From: Theocolax elegans
Lineage: Eukaryota; Arthropoda; Insecta; Hymenoptera; Cerocephalidae
Assembly (NCBI GenBank): GCA_026168455.1
Contig: CM047431.1
Span: 59,788,910 to 59,852,909 of the forward strand
Length of the DNA: 64,000 nucleotides
Direction: 5' to 3'
Below are positions 1-13,005 of this stretch, one piece after another. A model generated the notes under the pieces. That model was not told the origin of the DNA. It made no database searches and saw nothing but the letters and a program-made list of their open reading frames with translations. The translations under genes were made by a program, and so were the position numbers. How positions within the stretch are numbered: the stretch's first letter is position 1; every line of letters starts with the position of its first letter.

Positions 1-2040
1 GGTTTTTAATTTTAAAGCGACTCGCTAACCGATTGTAACTTTATATTTCCTTAGTTATATACCTAGAATTTCATTAATTTATATACGAGCGATCGATAAT
101 ATAAACTATTTGTTTCCCTTTTTATTTATTTATCACTCGGACAATTCGAGAGTAAAGTATACATATACCGGGTTGTCGTGTATTAGAAAATGCAAATTAA
201 TTCGAGAAAGAGAGAAATTTAAAAGTGCTTAGTTTAAAAATAGTTAAATTTCAATTTGTATGCGACTTTGCACCTCAAGACATAAACTTCCAGTACACAG
301 TCTATTAAACGACGTTAAAACACATTATTAGCTTTTACGTAGATTAAACCTGTGATCGATAAACCCATTTGATTCTAATATATAGAAAATAATTAAACCG
401 CGTAGCAATGAAAAACGTGATATCACCATTTGCAATATATACGCGTAACTTTACATATATATACATATATACATGTGGGAGTACAATACATATATATTAT
501 ATATATATATATCATATATACATATACACACCATACATATATTATTGTAATAAAATTATTTACTTACGCAAGAGTGTATATACAGTGACCTAGATACACA
601 AATGTCTGTTCGATACAGTTGAAAATTGTTATTATAAATTATTATCATCTATTATCAGCGGTGTTACTATTTGATGGATGATTTAACGATACACACATAT
701 ATATATATATACCCGATATAGCATATGCATTAAAATATCTTGGATAATTAATCGATGAGATTTTTTTTTACAATCGATTTATATTTAATTATTCGCATTG
801 TCTCGGTTTTCTTTTCCTCTCCCATCGTAAACTCCACGTCTATCACAACTTGAAAATAATATTTCGTAATTACCGGTTAAGTATCGTTATATATACGTAT
901 TCCCTCGCACATCAGAATTTACGCGCGCGTACAGGCATGTACGCGCGAGGTACAAATTATGGAGTTATATATATAATTAATACCTTTACTTGTGCGCGCG
1001 ACTAGTTTTATCAGTTCAGTAAATCACATTTGCATCCACTTGTGCCTTATAGAATTTGGGAGAAACGAAAATATGTCGGCTGTGAAAACGCATAGGATTC
1101 CACCGTCGAAAATAATGTTACAAGTGGAATATCTAATATTCAATTGGATATCGCGTTTCGATACGCGAAAAAATATGAGATTCGTGCGAAATTATATAAA
1201 ATATGATTATATCATTACATTTTTAATTTTTGAGGTGTCTGTAATCTACATGTACACACATTTTTATACAAGTGCTAACAATACTTTCAACAGAAACGTG
1301 AGAGAGATAGAAAGTGAGAGAGAAAGGATTTATTTTTTTTTTGAAAATTTATACTTATCACGAAGAGGAGAGAAACATAAAACGACGGAGGAGATACTTG
1401 TTGATAGCGAGATAATAACAGACATGCAACCTTTTATTCGCGTTATTACAAAAATGTATGGCTTCGTATCGTTAAAGATTTATCTTTATATATCTTAAAT
1501 TTCGATGATTCTATTATCATCAGTTAACTTTCCTATTCGTCTTTTTTTATTTTTCCAAGAAATTGTAAAAAGAGTTGGATTTTTAATTAAAATATAACAC
1601 GACGTAGAAATAAAAAAAAAGAACGAGCCAATAATTCCTGTACTCGATATATGTATATATATATATATACATGATATTGAATATCGTAACCCGTATATAC
1701 ATTTAGAATTCACAATTGGTGCATGCAGTGAAAAGTAAAAGCAATTTACGAGAATGACAAACTGTGGGAGAAATAAATTTTGCTTACATTGTGCGTATTA
1801 AAAATAAGGATATTACACGAAACGTTACATAAAATTAAATTTACCGCATGCAAGATTTCGTACGGGGACGCGCGTGTCAATAACAGTCGTCGTTTATACA
1901 AATGATCAGAATTTACGCGCCAACTCGTATACAATAGTCTATAGAGGTACGGATTTGCAATTCGCAACTTGCATTACCGATCGAAAAGTGACAATAATAA
2001 AAGTAAGAGGTACAACAGTGACACCATTACAAGCTAAGTA
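1..2040. other. AT-rich noncoding stretch, no gene seen
   Basis: I see no supportable gene here. The longest open frame (992-1498, 168 codons) has no start context or compositional contrast that would favour coding. The stretch holds short TA and ATATAC runs near 460-540, 690-715 and 1650-1670, and a GC-richer patch with ACGCGCGCG near 920-950. Confidence 0.6.
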
Positions 2041-2045
2041 ATACA

Positions 2046-2130
2046 TACGTGTACACACACACACGCACACACACACACATGTATATACATATACGTATAC
2101 ATATACATATATATATATGTAAAAGGTAAT
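2046..2130. repeat. (CA)n / (TA)n microsatellite
   Basis: A CACACACACGCACAC tract runs into TATACATATACGTATACATATATATAT. It is a simple repeat in both registers and explains the ORF fragments that cross it. Confidence 0.85.
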
Positions 2131-2282
2131 ACGTTCGTCTGACCAAATTTCGAACTTACCACTTGCGAGTGGGTGGTGCGAATGGGGAGGAAGAAGAGAG
2201 GTCGATCACGTCTCACCGTGACGTGGCTCGACGCGCGGTCCAAACGTTGGGGAATTGCGCGCGAGAGAATGAGAGAGATGGG

Positions 2283-2399
2283 CACGCACGGTGGTAGAGA
2301 GAGAGAGAGAGAGAGCGAGAGCGTGGGTGGAAGAGGGAGGAGGAGGAGCAGGTGGAGGAGGAGGGGGAGATAGGGTGACGCAGGGGGTGGTGGACGAGG
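2283..2399 (+). repeat. GA/GGA minisatellite, first partial unit
   Basis: This is a partial copy of the roughly 180-186-bp G-rich unit that recurs at 4745-4930 and 4931-5110. It holds a (GA)n tract, GGAGGAGGAGGAGC, and the block GACGCAGGGGGTGGTGG before the next unit starts at GGTTAAACGG. The unit is open in several frames on both strands only because it is simple purine-rich sequence. Confidence 0.8.
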
Positions 2400-2422
2400 G
2401 GTTAAACGGGGGGAGGGCGGGC

Positions 2423-2456
<34 letters not shown>

Positions 2457-4745
2457 CTCAGCGAGAGCGCGATGAGCGCGTGTGTCCGCGCAGGGCTCCG
2501 GCGCGCGACTGTACAACTCGACACGATCCCGGGCCAACGCGACCCGTATATCCCCTTCGGCTCGGCAACCCCCCACGAGTCGCGCGCCTCCTCACGCAGT
2601 TACCACCCTACCCTCTGCCGTATCCACGAGCCCACGACCCCTTCCACCCTTTCCTTCGTTCCTTCTTTTCCTTTCCTATATATATATACACATCGACTCT
2701 GGTCATCTCTATCCTACCTCCCTTACCTGCTCTACCTCGAACTCTTCTCCTCTCCTTTTCCTTTCTTTTCTTTCGAATCCTCGATCAGGTCAATCCATTC
2801 TATTCCCAAATTTCATATCTCATGGTGATGAATTTTATAATAAAGTCTTTAATAACCTCTCGTTACGAAAATTTTTATTTTACGATTTTTTGGCAAATGA
2901 ATCATCGTCAAAAAAGAAAAGATAATCCGCGTTGTAATTAATATCATGTATCGGATTCTATAGAAAACTGCACACAACTGACATATCCGTATTTTACGTT
3001 ATTTATTTACCATTTTATATATATATTTACTAATTAGTTTTACCAACGCGTATGGTGACGGCATATAATTAAATCTTAACGTGATAGAGCGGTTCGCGAT
3101 AAATATAGTAATTACTAAAAATATATAATTATAAACAGTCACAATACAGTAAATAGATTACATATTGGTGTATATAGATATTTTGTTGATATATTTGGTA
3201 GTCACTGTGATATTTACAGAGTTGTTCAGTATTGTTTTATTGCTAATTATAACATTCTGTTCTTCGTATTTAAAATTATTTTTTTAATCGTTTATTTATT
3301 CGTTTATTTATTCGTTTCACATTTAATTATTTAATTGCTCTAATCGTTATGAGGAAAGTTGATTATAAATTGAAGAAGAAAGAAAGAAAATTAACAATGA
3401 TGTTTCACTTTTAGAGCGACGCGTCAGAGACGCTATCGACGCGTATCGCACAATTATTTCTGTATTACGCAACACGATATAATATGGTAATTAACTAATT
3501 TTTCAACAATACGCTCCCAAAAAAAATGCGAAATTATTTTTCGACTTGAACAAAGATACAGCTTGACAAAAGTCGTGAACTCCCATCGAAATGTCACCAG
3601 ATGAAAAATTACAAAAATATAAAAAAAGAATCCTTCGACAGGCATTAATTAATAATTCCAGTCGTAAACACATTTTACAAAATTTTCGTAACGATTAATA
3701 ACGACATTAAAAATTTATAAACAAAATTTAATAATTATTATTATTCAACTATACATATATATGCGTAAAACGTAAATCGAAGATTCTCCAAAGTGCTCTC
3801 GGTATATAATATGTATAATAAAAGTAGAATATTTTAATTTTACGATAGTTAATTGAAGTTCTCTAGACGCATATATATACATAATTCGTTTGAAGAGCAA
3901 ATCAATAGAAAAGTCATGCAGAGTGGTTTCGAAAACGATAAGAACCTTCTGAACGAATCGAGCTCTCGGAAAAGGTTTCATATTGAACGAGTACACTACG
4001 GATAACCATGTCGGGAGGTTTCGAATAAAAAGATTTGTTATACCGTCGTAAACTGTATTATATTATGAGGCAGATATATATACCTTCCCCGCAAGATTCG
4101 AAATATTTTCGAGTTGTTTTTGTAAATTATATGTTTACGAAACATTCTATGTTTATTGTGCGAAGTTAAATTGTAAAACGGGGACAGGGATTTAAGTAAC
4201 GGGAGTGTCGTAACGCGTTATTTCGATAATCCCTCGTCGCCTAATCGACAATCGTCAAAGTCTCGCGTATATTGTACATCCCGTTGAAAGTTTACTCCGT
4301 TATAATGATTATGCGAGTGTCGACCACCACTCTCCGCGAAAACGAAGGTAATGTCCGTTAACCAAAAAATTCAGTGAAAATTTTGAATATTTTAAGTGAC
4401 AACTAAGAACAATAGCTCTACCATTCATTGTCGGTTTGAGGAAAAGAAAATATATACACATATACCACGAAAAAACAGTAATATAGCCGAAGAGAAAAGG
4501 AATTGTATTATTTTTCGTTGAAAACATCAGTACTTTCTCCCTTTGAGTTGATCCAAGAGATATTCCACCGGCGCTTGTTTATGACAACCGAGACAATAGC
4601 CATCTCGCGTTAGCGGTATACCGAGCATACCAGAACTACACTGGTTTCTCGGATGCACCCTTGGAGCAATATACCGAACGCTTCCCTGTTATACCTTTAT
4701 ATTTCAAACTGGCCACTTGCCCATGAGTTTCACTTGCGGACGTCG
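2400..4745 (+). repeat. Direct duplication, copy 1 (2,346 bp)
   Basis: This segment begins at GGTTAAACGG, runs through a G-rich block, a (GA)n tract, a pyrimidine-rich stretch and AT-rich noncoding DNA, and ends at TGCGGACGTCG. It is repeated in the same orientation at 5111-7456. The two copies have the same overall length and differ only by scattered single-base changes and small indels, such as GAGGAAAGTTG here (about 3351) against GAGGAAATTG in copy 2 (about 6061). No gene is recognised in it. Open frames here reappear with disrupted frames in copy 2, which argues against coding. Confidence 0.9.
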
Positions 4746-4767
4746 GTTAAACGGGGGGAGGGCGGGC

Positions 4768-4834
<67 letters not shown>

Positions 4835-4953
4835 AGAGAGAGAGAGCGAGAGCGTGGGTGGAAGAGGGAGGAGGAGGAGCAGGTGGAGGAGGAGGGGGAG
4901 ATAGGGTGACGCAGGGGGTGGTGGACGAGGGGTTAAACGGGGGGAGGGCGGGC

Positions 4954-5027
<74 letters not shown>

Positions 5028-5110
5028 CGAGAGCGTGGGTGGAAGAGGAGGAGGAGGAGCAGGTGGAGGAGGAGGGGGAGATAGGGTGACGCAGGGGGTG
5101 GTGGACGAGG
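4745..5110 (+). repeat. Two tandem G-rich/(GA)n minisatellite units
   Basis: GGTTAAACGG recurs at 4745, 4931 and 5111, giving units of 186 and 180 bp that differ mainly in (GA)n length. Each unit carries GGGGGGAGGGCGGGCGGG, four or more G-runs with one-base spacers, a canonical G-quadruplex motif, directly before the (GA)n tract. The array lies exactly at the junction of the two 2.3-kb duplicate copies. Confidence 0.9.
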
Positions 5111-5133
5111 GGTTAAACGGGGGGAGGGCGGGC

Positions 5134-5169
<36 letters not shown>

Positions 5170-7456
5170 CTCAGCGAGGAGCGCGATGAGCGCGTGTGTC
5201 CGCGCAGGGCTCCGGCGCGCGACTGTACAACTCGACACGATCCGGGCCAACGCGACCCGTATATCCCCTTCGGCTCGGCAACCCCCCACGAGTCGCGCGC
5301 CTCCTCACGCAGTTACCACCCTACCCTCTGCCGTATCCACGAGCCCACGACCCCTTCCACCCTTTCCTTCGTTCCTTCTTTTCCTTTCCTATATATATAT
5401 ACACATCGACTCTGGTCATCTCTATCCTACCTCCCTTACCTGCTCTACCTCGAACTCTTCTCCTCTCCTTTTCCTTTCTTTTCTTTCGAATCCTCGATCA
5501 GGTCAATCCATTCTATTCCCAAATTTCATATCTCATGGTGATGAATTTTATAATAAAGTCTTTAATAACCTCTCGTTACGAAAATTTTTATTTTACGATT
5601 TTTTGGCAAATGAATCATCGTCAAAAAAGAAAAGATAATCCGCGTTGTAATTAATATCATGTATCGGATTCTATAGAAAACTGCACACAACTGACATATC
5701 CGTATTTTACGTTATTTATTTACCATTTTATATATATATTTACTAATTAGTTTTACCAACGCGTATGGTGACGGCATATAATTAAATCTTAACGTGATAG
5801 AGCGGTTCGCGATAAATATAGTAATTACTAAAAATATATAATTATAAACAGTCACAATACAGTAAATAGATTACATATTGGTGTATATAGATATTTTGTT
5901 GATATATTTGGTAGTCACTGTGATATTTACAGAGTTGTTCAGTATTGTTTTATTGCTAATTATAACATTCTGTTCTTCGTATTTAAATTATTTTTTTAAT
6001 CGTTTATTTATTCGTTTATTTATTCGTTTCACATTTAATTATTTAATTGCTCTAATCGTTATGAGGAAATTGATTATAAATTGAAGAAGAAAGAAAGAAA
6101 ATTAACAATGATGTTTCACTTTTAGAGCGACGCGTCAGAGACGCTATCGACGCGTATCGCACAATTATTTCTGTATTACGCAACACGATATAATATGGTA
6201 ATTAACTAATTTTTCAACAATACGCTCCCAAAAAAATGCGAAATTATTTTTCGACTTGAACAAAGATACAGCTTGACAAAAGTCGTGAACTCCCATCGAA
6301 ATGTCACCAGATGAAAAATTACAAAAATATAAAAAAAGAATCCTTCGACAGGCATTAATTAATAATTCCAGTCGTAAACACATTTTACAAAATTTTCGTA
6401 ACGATTAATAACGACATTAAAAATTTATAAACAAAATTTAATAATTATTATTATTCAACTATACATATATATGCATAAAACGTAAATCGAAGAATCTCCA
6501 AAGTGCTCTCGGTATATAATATGTATAATAAAAGTAGAATATTTTAATTTTACGATAGTTAATTGAAGTTCTCTAGACGCATATATATACATAATTCGTT
6601 TGAAGAGCAAATCAATAGAAAAGTCATGCAGAGTGGTTTCGAAAACGATAAGAACCTTCTGAACGAATCGAGCTCTCGGAAAAGGTTTCATATTGAACGA
6701 GTACACTACGGATAACCATGTCGGGAGGTTTCGAATAAAAAGATTTGTTATACCGTCGTAAACTGTATTATATTATGAGGCAGATATATATACCTTCCCC
6801 GCAAGATTCGAAATATTTTCGAGTTGTTTTTGTAAATTATATGTTTACGAAACATTCTATGTTTATTGTGCGAAGTTAAATTGTAAAACGGGGACAGGGA
6901 TTTAAGTAACGGGAGTGTCGTAACGCGTTATTTCGATAATCCCTCGTCGCCTAATCGACAATCGTCAAAGTCTCGCGTATATTGTACATCCCGTTGAAAA
7001 TTTACTACGTTATAATGATTATGCGAGTGTCGACCACCACTCTCCGCGAAAACGAAGGTAATGTCCGTTAACCAAAAAATTCAGTGAAAATTTTGAATAT
7101 TTTTAAGTGACAACTAAGAACAATAGCTCTACCATTCATTGTCGGTTTGAGGAAAAGAAAATATATACACATATACCACGAAAAAACAGTAATAATAGCC
7201 GAAGAGAAAAGGAATTGTATTATTTTTCGTTGAAACATCAGTACTTTCTCCCTTTGAGTTGATCCAAGAGAATATTCCACGGCGCTTGTTTATGACAACC
7301 GAGACAATAGCCATCTCGCGTTAGCGGTATACCGAGCATACCAGAACTACACTGGTTTCTCGGATGCACCCTTGGAGCAATATACCGAACGCTTCCCTGT
7401 TATACCTTTATATTTCAAACTGGCCACTTGCCCATGAGTTTCACTTGCGGACGTCG
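5111..7456 (+). repeat. Direct duplication, copy 2 (2,346 bp)
   Basis: Second copy of 2400-4745 in the same orientation, again from GGTTAAACGG to GGACGTCG. Beyond 7456 the sequence (CATCGTTTGATG) is unique, so this is the ancestral right flank. The tandem array most likely arose by unequal exchange at the (GA)n/G-rich units. No gene is recognised. Confidence 0.9.
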
Positions 7457-9960
7457 CATCGTTTGATGTTCATTTTCTATTGAGTTAATAATCCCTTCTT
7501 CCTCCTTCTCCCTCTCCCTCGCATGGTGAATTCTAGACGAAATTGTCCTGGAATATTCGGATACTGATTCGCAGCATTTGAGTGAGAGGTTTTTTTTTAC
7601 TGTACCTTCGTTTGGGAAATCGTGATGCCATTGTTGTCGATTTTTAATTTTGTTTTTATTTTCAATAACTCTCTAATTGGATACACGAATCAGACATATT
7701 GCAAATACAAAGCAATTTTCTTTTTTTTTTTGTTTATTAAAAATGTATACCTATATATACCAACGGAACAATTTGTTTTCATTATTGTATTCCACTGGCT
7801 AGACGTAGCGACGGAATTTTTTGGTAATTTCTAAATAATTTTTACGAGATCAACTTTTTTTGCGAATCAATTAAATTTTATGGTTTTTAGGTAACACGAT
7901 TGCCTAATTTTTGAATAAAAATCGAATTCAGTTATTTCTGCAAAATTAATAATTTCATTTTTTATTTATTTAATTATTAAATTCGGTAATAAAATTTTAA
8001 CAAGTATTCCCGTGCATTGGATTTTGGCCACCCGATATGAAAATAAAGTAAACTCAAAAGTTTTGTATATCTCTCTTCAAAATTGACTTGATGAACCAGA
8101 CGAATAGCATTTGAAATCTTATTGTAATAACTTCCGAGGCTTTTCATGTAATTGCATTAACGTTAATACTTTAAACGTTACATTTTCAGTAAACAAATTG
8201 CAAAAAATGAAGTTTTGACGATGTTTTTATGTAATTAAATGATGTACTTAAAAAAATAATGCGATCAATAAGTAGCTAGCGGAAATTCGTAGTTTTATTG
8301 TCAAGAACGATAAATTGTTCTTTTTTTAATTGCGTAGTTTCATTTTTACGAAATGTTATGACAGTTTCTTTATAAAAAAAATTTTTTCACGAATAATAGA
8401 AAAAATTGAAAGCTCAAATACTAAGATATTATTATTATTATATAATTTTTTGTACCCCTAAGTGATTTTTATATTTTTTGTGAGAAGTGTTACATATTTT
8501 TGTATATTTTTGATTATTGACCAATTTTATAAAAAAAATATTTGCTAAATATAAACAATAATTGAATTAAATAACATTTTTTTACCGTTCCGGATGAAAT
8601 CGAGTAAATTCTTAATTTATTAAAATTAAGATAATTATTTGCATCTTACAAATAAAAAGTTTTATTACACATTATTCCATACGAATTGTAACAGACAGGC
8701 AGTCGACAATTTGTTAGCAATTGTAATTTGCGAAAAGTGAGGTTGAAAATAATTTTTAAAACAAATGGATATAATTTGTTTGTTTAGATTCAACCCCGAA
8801 GAGAGAAAGCGAGAGAGAAAGAGAGATATCGTCTATCATCTCATCTTTAGTTTCACGCAATTTCACTTGATAACAACGCACGCTAACGATTAACTGTGTC
8901 AAAGGATGCACAATTAACTTTATTACGGTTTTACACGAATCCACTTTGACTGGAATTACGGTCCGAAAGCTCGTGCTATCATTACGGCGCGAGCTTTCTG
9001 CAGTTCGTCGCATCTATAGCTTTCAACCTTTTCATCCGCAATTTACTTGAACTAAAAAAAAAATCGCTAACAACAACAGCACCAGCAGCATCAACAACAA
9101 GAAAATACGAGAACAAACGAATAACAAACATTTATTACAGTATAAACAAACGGTCTAATTGAACGTATATTTTATATTGACATATTTTAGGAAAATTAAA
9201 TCAACCGGTTGGTTCACCAAACAAGAGACTAAAAAGTGCTTTACGAAAAAGTTTTTTTTTTATTTTCCTTGATTAATGTCGTATTGTTGTACGCGCGTCA
9301 TTATATCTCTATTTAGTAATTAGTATACATAATTTTTTAACAAAGATAACGTTGATGAATAGTACAAATAATGTAAATAAGGATCTTGTTTTAACGATCT
9401 ACTAGTTGAAACAATAGACTTTTTTTTTATTATTTTATAGTCAAAGTTAGTATGATATTACAAGTCAAGTAGAACAATGCAAATCAAATTGTTCGTAGGA
9501 CTATTAATTTAATGAAAACTGCACGTGTATTTAATTACTAAAACTAAAGATCGTTCTCATTGTTCGCGTTTATCGTTAATTTAAATTTAAATTTCAAAAG
9601 GATATAGCATTTATTTAAAAAGTATTATATATAGGAAATAAAAATAGTGTTTATTAGCTGTGTACCGAGATGAATTACAACTCGGCGCTCAGTGTGTTGA
9701 TACAGTTTGTTTAAATCTCCCGTGGCTCAATTGATAATCGATATTTATGTATACATACAGCGCGCCTTCGGTACCGGTTTCGGCTGAGCGATATCCAAAA
9801 CCTAAAACGAAAGAAAAAAAGAGAACGGTGAACGATGGCTAACGAAAGCAAAAAAAAAAGAGGAGGAAAAGGCCAGTCTTTTATCCACTTATTTTGGTAG
9901 CATCCATCCCGAAAGCGAATACAAAGGCGCGGTAAAGGGCAACCGGCGCACTCCTCGCCT
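7457..9960. other. Noncoding stretch, no gene seen
   Basis: AT-rich sequence with homopolymer T and A runs and a short (GA)n patch near 8802-8825. A slightly GC-richer patch lies at 9660-9790. I find no protein family signal, RNA gene or mobile element in it. Confidence 0.55.
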
Positions 9961-9970
9961 AAAGTGAAAA

Positions 9971-10171
9971 ATGGCTCCTACCTCTTTTCTCCGTGTTATT
10001 CTCTTCTTCTATTTTTCCTCCCTTCGAGCTCGCCCGGGCGACTGCTCATCGGCAAAAGGTATAATTGGTCATCGATGTATCGCGTTCAAGAACTTGCCGG
10101 GTGCGACCATCGACGACACTTTGAAGAAACTCGGGATGGCTTTGACCGGATTTGCTTTGGGCACATTTTAG
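9971..10171 (+). CDS. Possible small secreted protein, unrecognised
   Basis: This is a 66-codon frame with ATG in a favourable context (AAAAATGGCT). It begins with a basic residue followed by a strongly hydrophobic stretch (residues 6-16, LRVILFFYFSS) that resembles a signal peptide, and the remainder has two cysteines. It lies in a GC-richer island (about 9900-10260) within AT-rich DNA. I recognise no family. A second frame overlaps it completely (9964-10221), so chance is a strong alternative. No splice sites, polyadenylation signal or neighbours support it. Confidence 0.18.
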   Translation: MAPTSFLRVILFFYFSSLRARPGDCSSAKGIIGHRCIAFKNLPGATIDDTLKKLGMALTGFALGTF

Positions 10172-10221
10172 CTTACATCAAAAGAATCGTAGCCAATCGA
10201 GCCGTACACCCGACACTCTAA

Positions 10222-11231
10222 TCTTCCCGGTCTAACAACCGATCCTCTCTCGCTACACACAGATTTTCATTCTTCTCTATTTGCCAGTCCCGCGTCGGTG
10301 AACGCTACAGTGAATGTTCACTTCGAGCACATCGGTTAATCCGACGCCTGACGCGCCCAACCACTCACCACTGCATTTTCTTAGGTATACTATACGATAT
10401 GTATACTGACCGCGAGTATCTATTCAGATTGATTTACCTATCTCCTTACAACGGGGTGTCTTACTCTATTATCACCCTTATTCTCCGCGCAAACTGTCAC
10501 AAAAACTTTTATGTATAATTGATAAACCTCTTATTTTTAAGACAGCTTTTATTGACTTTTCTTTATTAACTACTCACCTGTGTACTACAATACAGGGAGG
10601 AACCATTCACTATTTTTTTGAGAACCGTTCCTTGATTAAAAATAATATTCAAGTGATATGAACGAAACTTAAACAGAGATCAAAAGATTTATCAAACGCT
10701 TTTCAGCCAAAAAATCGCTACATCGATACATCCATAATTAATGGCCAAATAGTGGTTGATTTTGGTAAAACATTTCACGAAAACTGATAAAGATTTCTTT
10801 AATATAAAAAACACTTTTTGATGAATAATTTGATTTTTAATAGTGGTAGATGATCATAGTTGTGTATACACCGACGATTGGAGTGAAAAAGGTGACATCA
10901 TTAAATTTTTAAAGAAAAGGTGCTATGTCCTTTATAATATCCTTATAATAGTAATTAAAAAAATGTTAATTAAAATTTTATTATAAATGTAGATTTATCA
11001 TAATTTAATTTACATTTTAACACAATAAATTTTATTATAAAATGAAAAAAATTATATTAAAATTTTATAAGTGAAATGTTACTTTTTATGTAAAAACCCC
11101 CTTATCCTGGCAAAAAATTTAGTATACGTGATTTTTTACTAAATTAATGTGATCGCCTTGACACAAGGAAAAATTTAACACTATCATCAATTTCTTAAAT
11201 AATTGTTTTTTATTAGTTTTTTTTTATTAGA
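10222..11231. other. Noncoding stretch upstream of the gypsy-like Gag fragment
   Basis: No gene is seen. From about 10600 the sequence is AT-rich, many TTTTA/AATTT runs. It may include decayed 5' portions of the errantivirus-like element, but I could not find a matching LTR. Confidence 0.5.
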
Positions 11232-11845
11232 ATGGCCGCAAAAATCTTGGCAGATTTAAGGAACCAATCGCACAGAGAAGATGATTGGGAAAGATCCGAA
11301 TTTTCTTCAGCAAACAAAAAACTGTACTCCTCAAACCAGAATAAAAATTACACAAGATAGGGTAATTATCTATCAAATTACCAACTTACAAATTTCAACA
11401 TGCAAACCAATGAGGGAATGCAACGGAATTTCGAGCAATCTCGTTATAATCAACAAGGGTCAAACAGAAGAAATCTCTATGCCGATCCCAGATTATTTAA
11501 TCCAAATCAAAATGGTGGATATTATAGAAACCAAAGACAACAAGGTTACCAACCAAACTCAAATCAACAGAGATCAAATTTTAGTCAGCATTTAAACTAC
11601 CAAGGGGCTCGCCCCAATTCAACCATGGCGAGCCCGACCCAATATACACCATCACAACCTATGACCCAGACCAAGACGAATCTTATGACTATGCCCACGA
11701 CTACAAACCAGGGTTGCCAGATGGCGATTTTATCTCTTTGTTGCTCTTGCTTAATAAATATCAATATAAGTAAGAGAGAAAAGGAAAAAAAATCGCCAAC
11801 TGGTCACTCTGCTACGAACCAGGTGGCATATACGAATACGATGTA
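11232..11845 (+). pseudogene. gag: Gag C-terminal fragment of an errantivirus-like Ty3/gypsy element
   Basis: From ATG at 11232 the frame encodes a basic, Asn/Gln-rich segment of the kind found at the C-terminal, nucleic-acid-binding end of insect Ty3/gypsy Gag proteins. A TAG interrupts it near 11358-11360, after which the same frame stays open to about 11750. Just before 11845 a different frame (encoding YEPGGIYEYDV) reads straight into the protease-bearing frame that resumes at 23257, so at least one frameshift has occurred in between. The fragment stops where the Polinton's inverted terminal repeat begins. Calling it Gag rests on position, composition and the downstream protease and reverse transcriptase, not on a recognised domain. 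Confidence 0.6.
11840..11845 (+). repeat. Target-site duplication of the Polinton, left copy
   Basis: GATGTA directly precedes the inverted terminal repeat and recurs at 23257-23262 directly after the right one. Six base pairs is the target duplication length characteristic of Polinton/Maverick elements. Confidence 0.9.
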
Positions 11846-11928
11846 AGTAGTTATCCCCTCGCTACGGGGAGACACAACAAACCCCCACTCCTGGGTCCTG
11901 TGTATCTCTCCATAGCGAGGGGTGGGGG
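11846..11928 (+). repeat. Polinton left inverted terminal repeat
   Basis: 83 bp matching the reverse complement of 23174-23256 with two mismatches. It contains an internal inverted repeat: CCCCTCGCTA at positions 10-19 of the repeat and TAGCGAGGGG at positions 68-77, so each terminus could itself fold into a hairpin. The repeat is shorter than the several hundred bp typical of Polintons. Confidence 0.93.
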
Positions 11929-12420
11929 TAATGCTGGGGTGGGGGTAATAGGTGGGGATCATGGTGGAGGGGGGTAATATGTGGGGACCATGGTGGAGGG
12001 GAGACTTAGGGAGGGATGATGGTGGGGGCGGTAATGGTGGTACCAGTTAAGGTAGGGGGTAATGACGGTGGGAGAAATGACGGAGGGGGGCAATGATGCA
12101 TTGCTGCGGAAGAGGAGAAGAGGTAGACCATGATGCAGTACTGCGGGAGGGGAGGGGCGGAAGATTCGAATTCTACGATGTTGGTTGCGGGGCGTCTCAA
12201 TACCTACTGAGCTATTCCGTCGACCGATCGCCGTATGAAGGGGGGGGGGGAGATGGTGGGAGACAGATAGGAAGCGGTGGGAGAAATCGTAACTGAACTC
12301 GCGAACGGATGTACGAATACTGGAACTCGGTTGACGATTAATCCAGAGAATGGGAGGTGACAAATATTGTTGTGACTCAGAATACGACTTGACTTTGCAA
12401 ATTCCGGACACGACATTATT
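11929..12420. repeat. G-rich degenerate repeats inside the Polinton left end
   Basis: Strongly strand-asymmetric sequence built of variants of GGTGGGGGTAATGGTGGGG (about 11930-12090) and further GGGG runs to about 12250. Open frames on both strands here (for example 11959-12411 minus) are products of the low complexity. The right end just inside the terminal repeat (23105-23173) is correspondingly C-rich. Confidence 0.75.
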
Positions 12421-13005
12421 AGAGAATTAAAAGTGCTGATTTAAAAAAAAGAGAACAATAATGATGTAAACACTCGTGTATATTAAACATTAAACTTGCA
12501 AGTACTTGGAAGTCTTATTCCCCCCCCCCCCCTCTAATCGTCGTATAGAGAGTATCAAGTTAGTATTTAACGAACTACACATAATGGTTCTTTTCAGTTT
12601 CTTGCAAACAGTTTCGTAGTCGCTAACATCATAATGATTAGAGCTAGTACATCGCATTTAGCGAAAATTTTACGGTATGCATTGAGTATTGCTAAAGCTC
12701 GAGAACCACACATTCGCACAATGTGTGGTAAGATTTGGTCATCAAATCTCACACACCTATCTGCAGATATTTTGTGTAAAAAGTTACATTTTCTTTTATT
12801 ACATTGTGGGATAAGCACAACATATCACATGTTCACCGTTGGTTTATTCAATAATCAGGATGTCTTGTTGATTGCTGTGCGTACAATAAGATAACGGAAT
12901 GAGCAAGATCATCATTTAGCTCGATTAATTTTTCGTCGTTATTGTAAGTAGAGATTTGACTATAAAAATCGTGGTAAATAAATGTAATTTTTGTATTTAT
13001 CAGTG
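12421..13005. other. Spacer between Polinton left end and polymerase gene
   Basis: This stretch has a run of about 13 C residues at 12521-12534. Frames of about 75-86 codons overlap on both strands at 12594-12894; neither resembles a family I know and neither has start context or neighbours to prefer it. The polymerase promoter presumably lies before 13006. Confidence 0.4.

Noticed and set aside
992..1498. 168-codon ORF
   Set aside because: AT-rich, no family, no start context; composition equals its surroundings.
2034..2941. Several ORFs of 66-216 codons on both strands
   Set aside because: They run through (GA)n and G-rich repeats and pyrimidine tracts; the predicted products are Arg/Glu or Ser/Leu repeats, and the duplicate copy changes frame.
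4717..5541. 274-codon ORF, the second longest in the left part
   Set aside because: It is created by the tandem (GA)n minisatellite, encoding REREREs; not a gene.
11959..12411. Pro/Ser-rich ORFs at the Polinton left end
   Set aside because: Low-complexity G-rich repeat; both strands are open.
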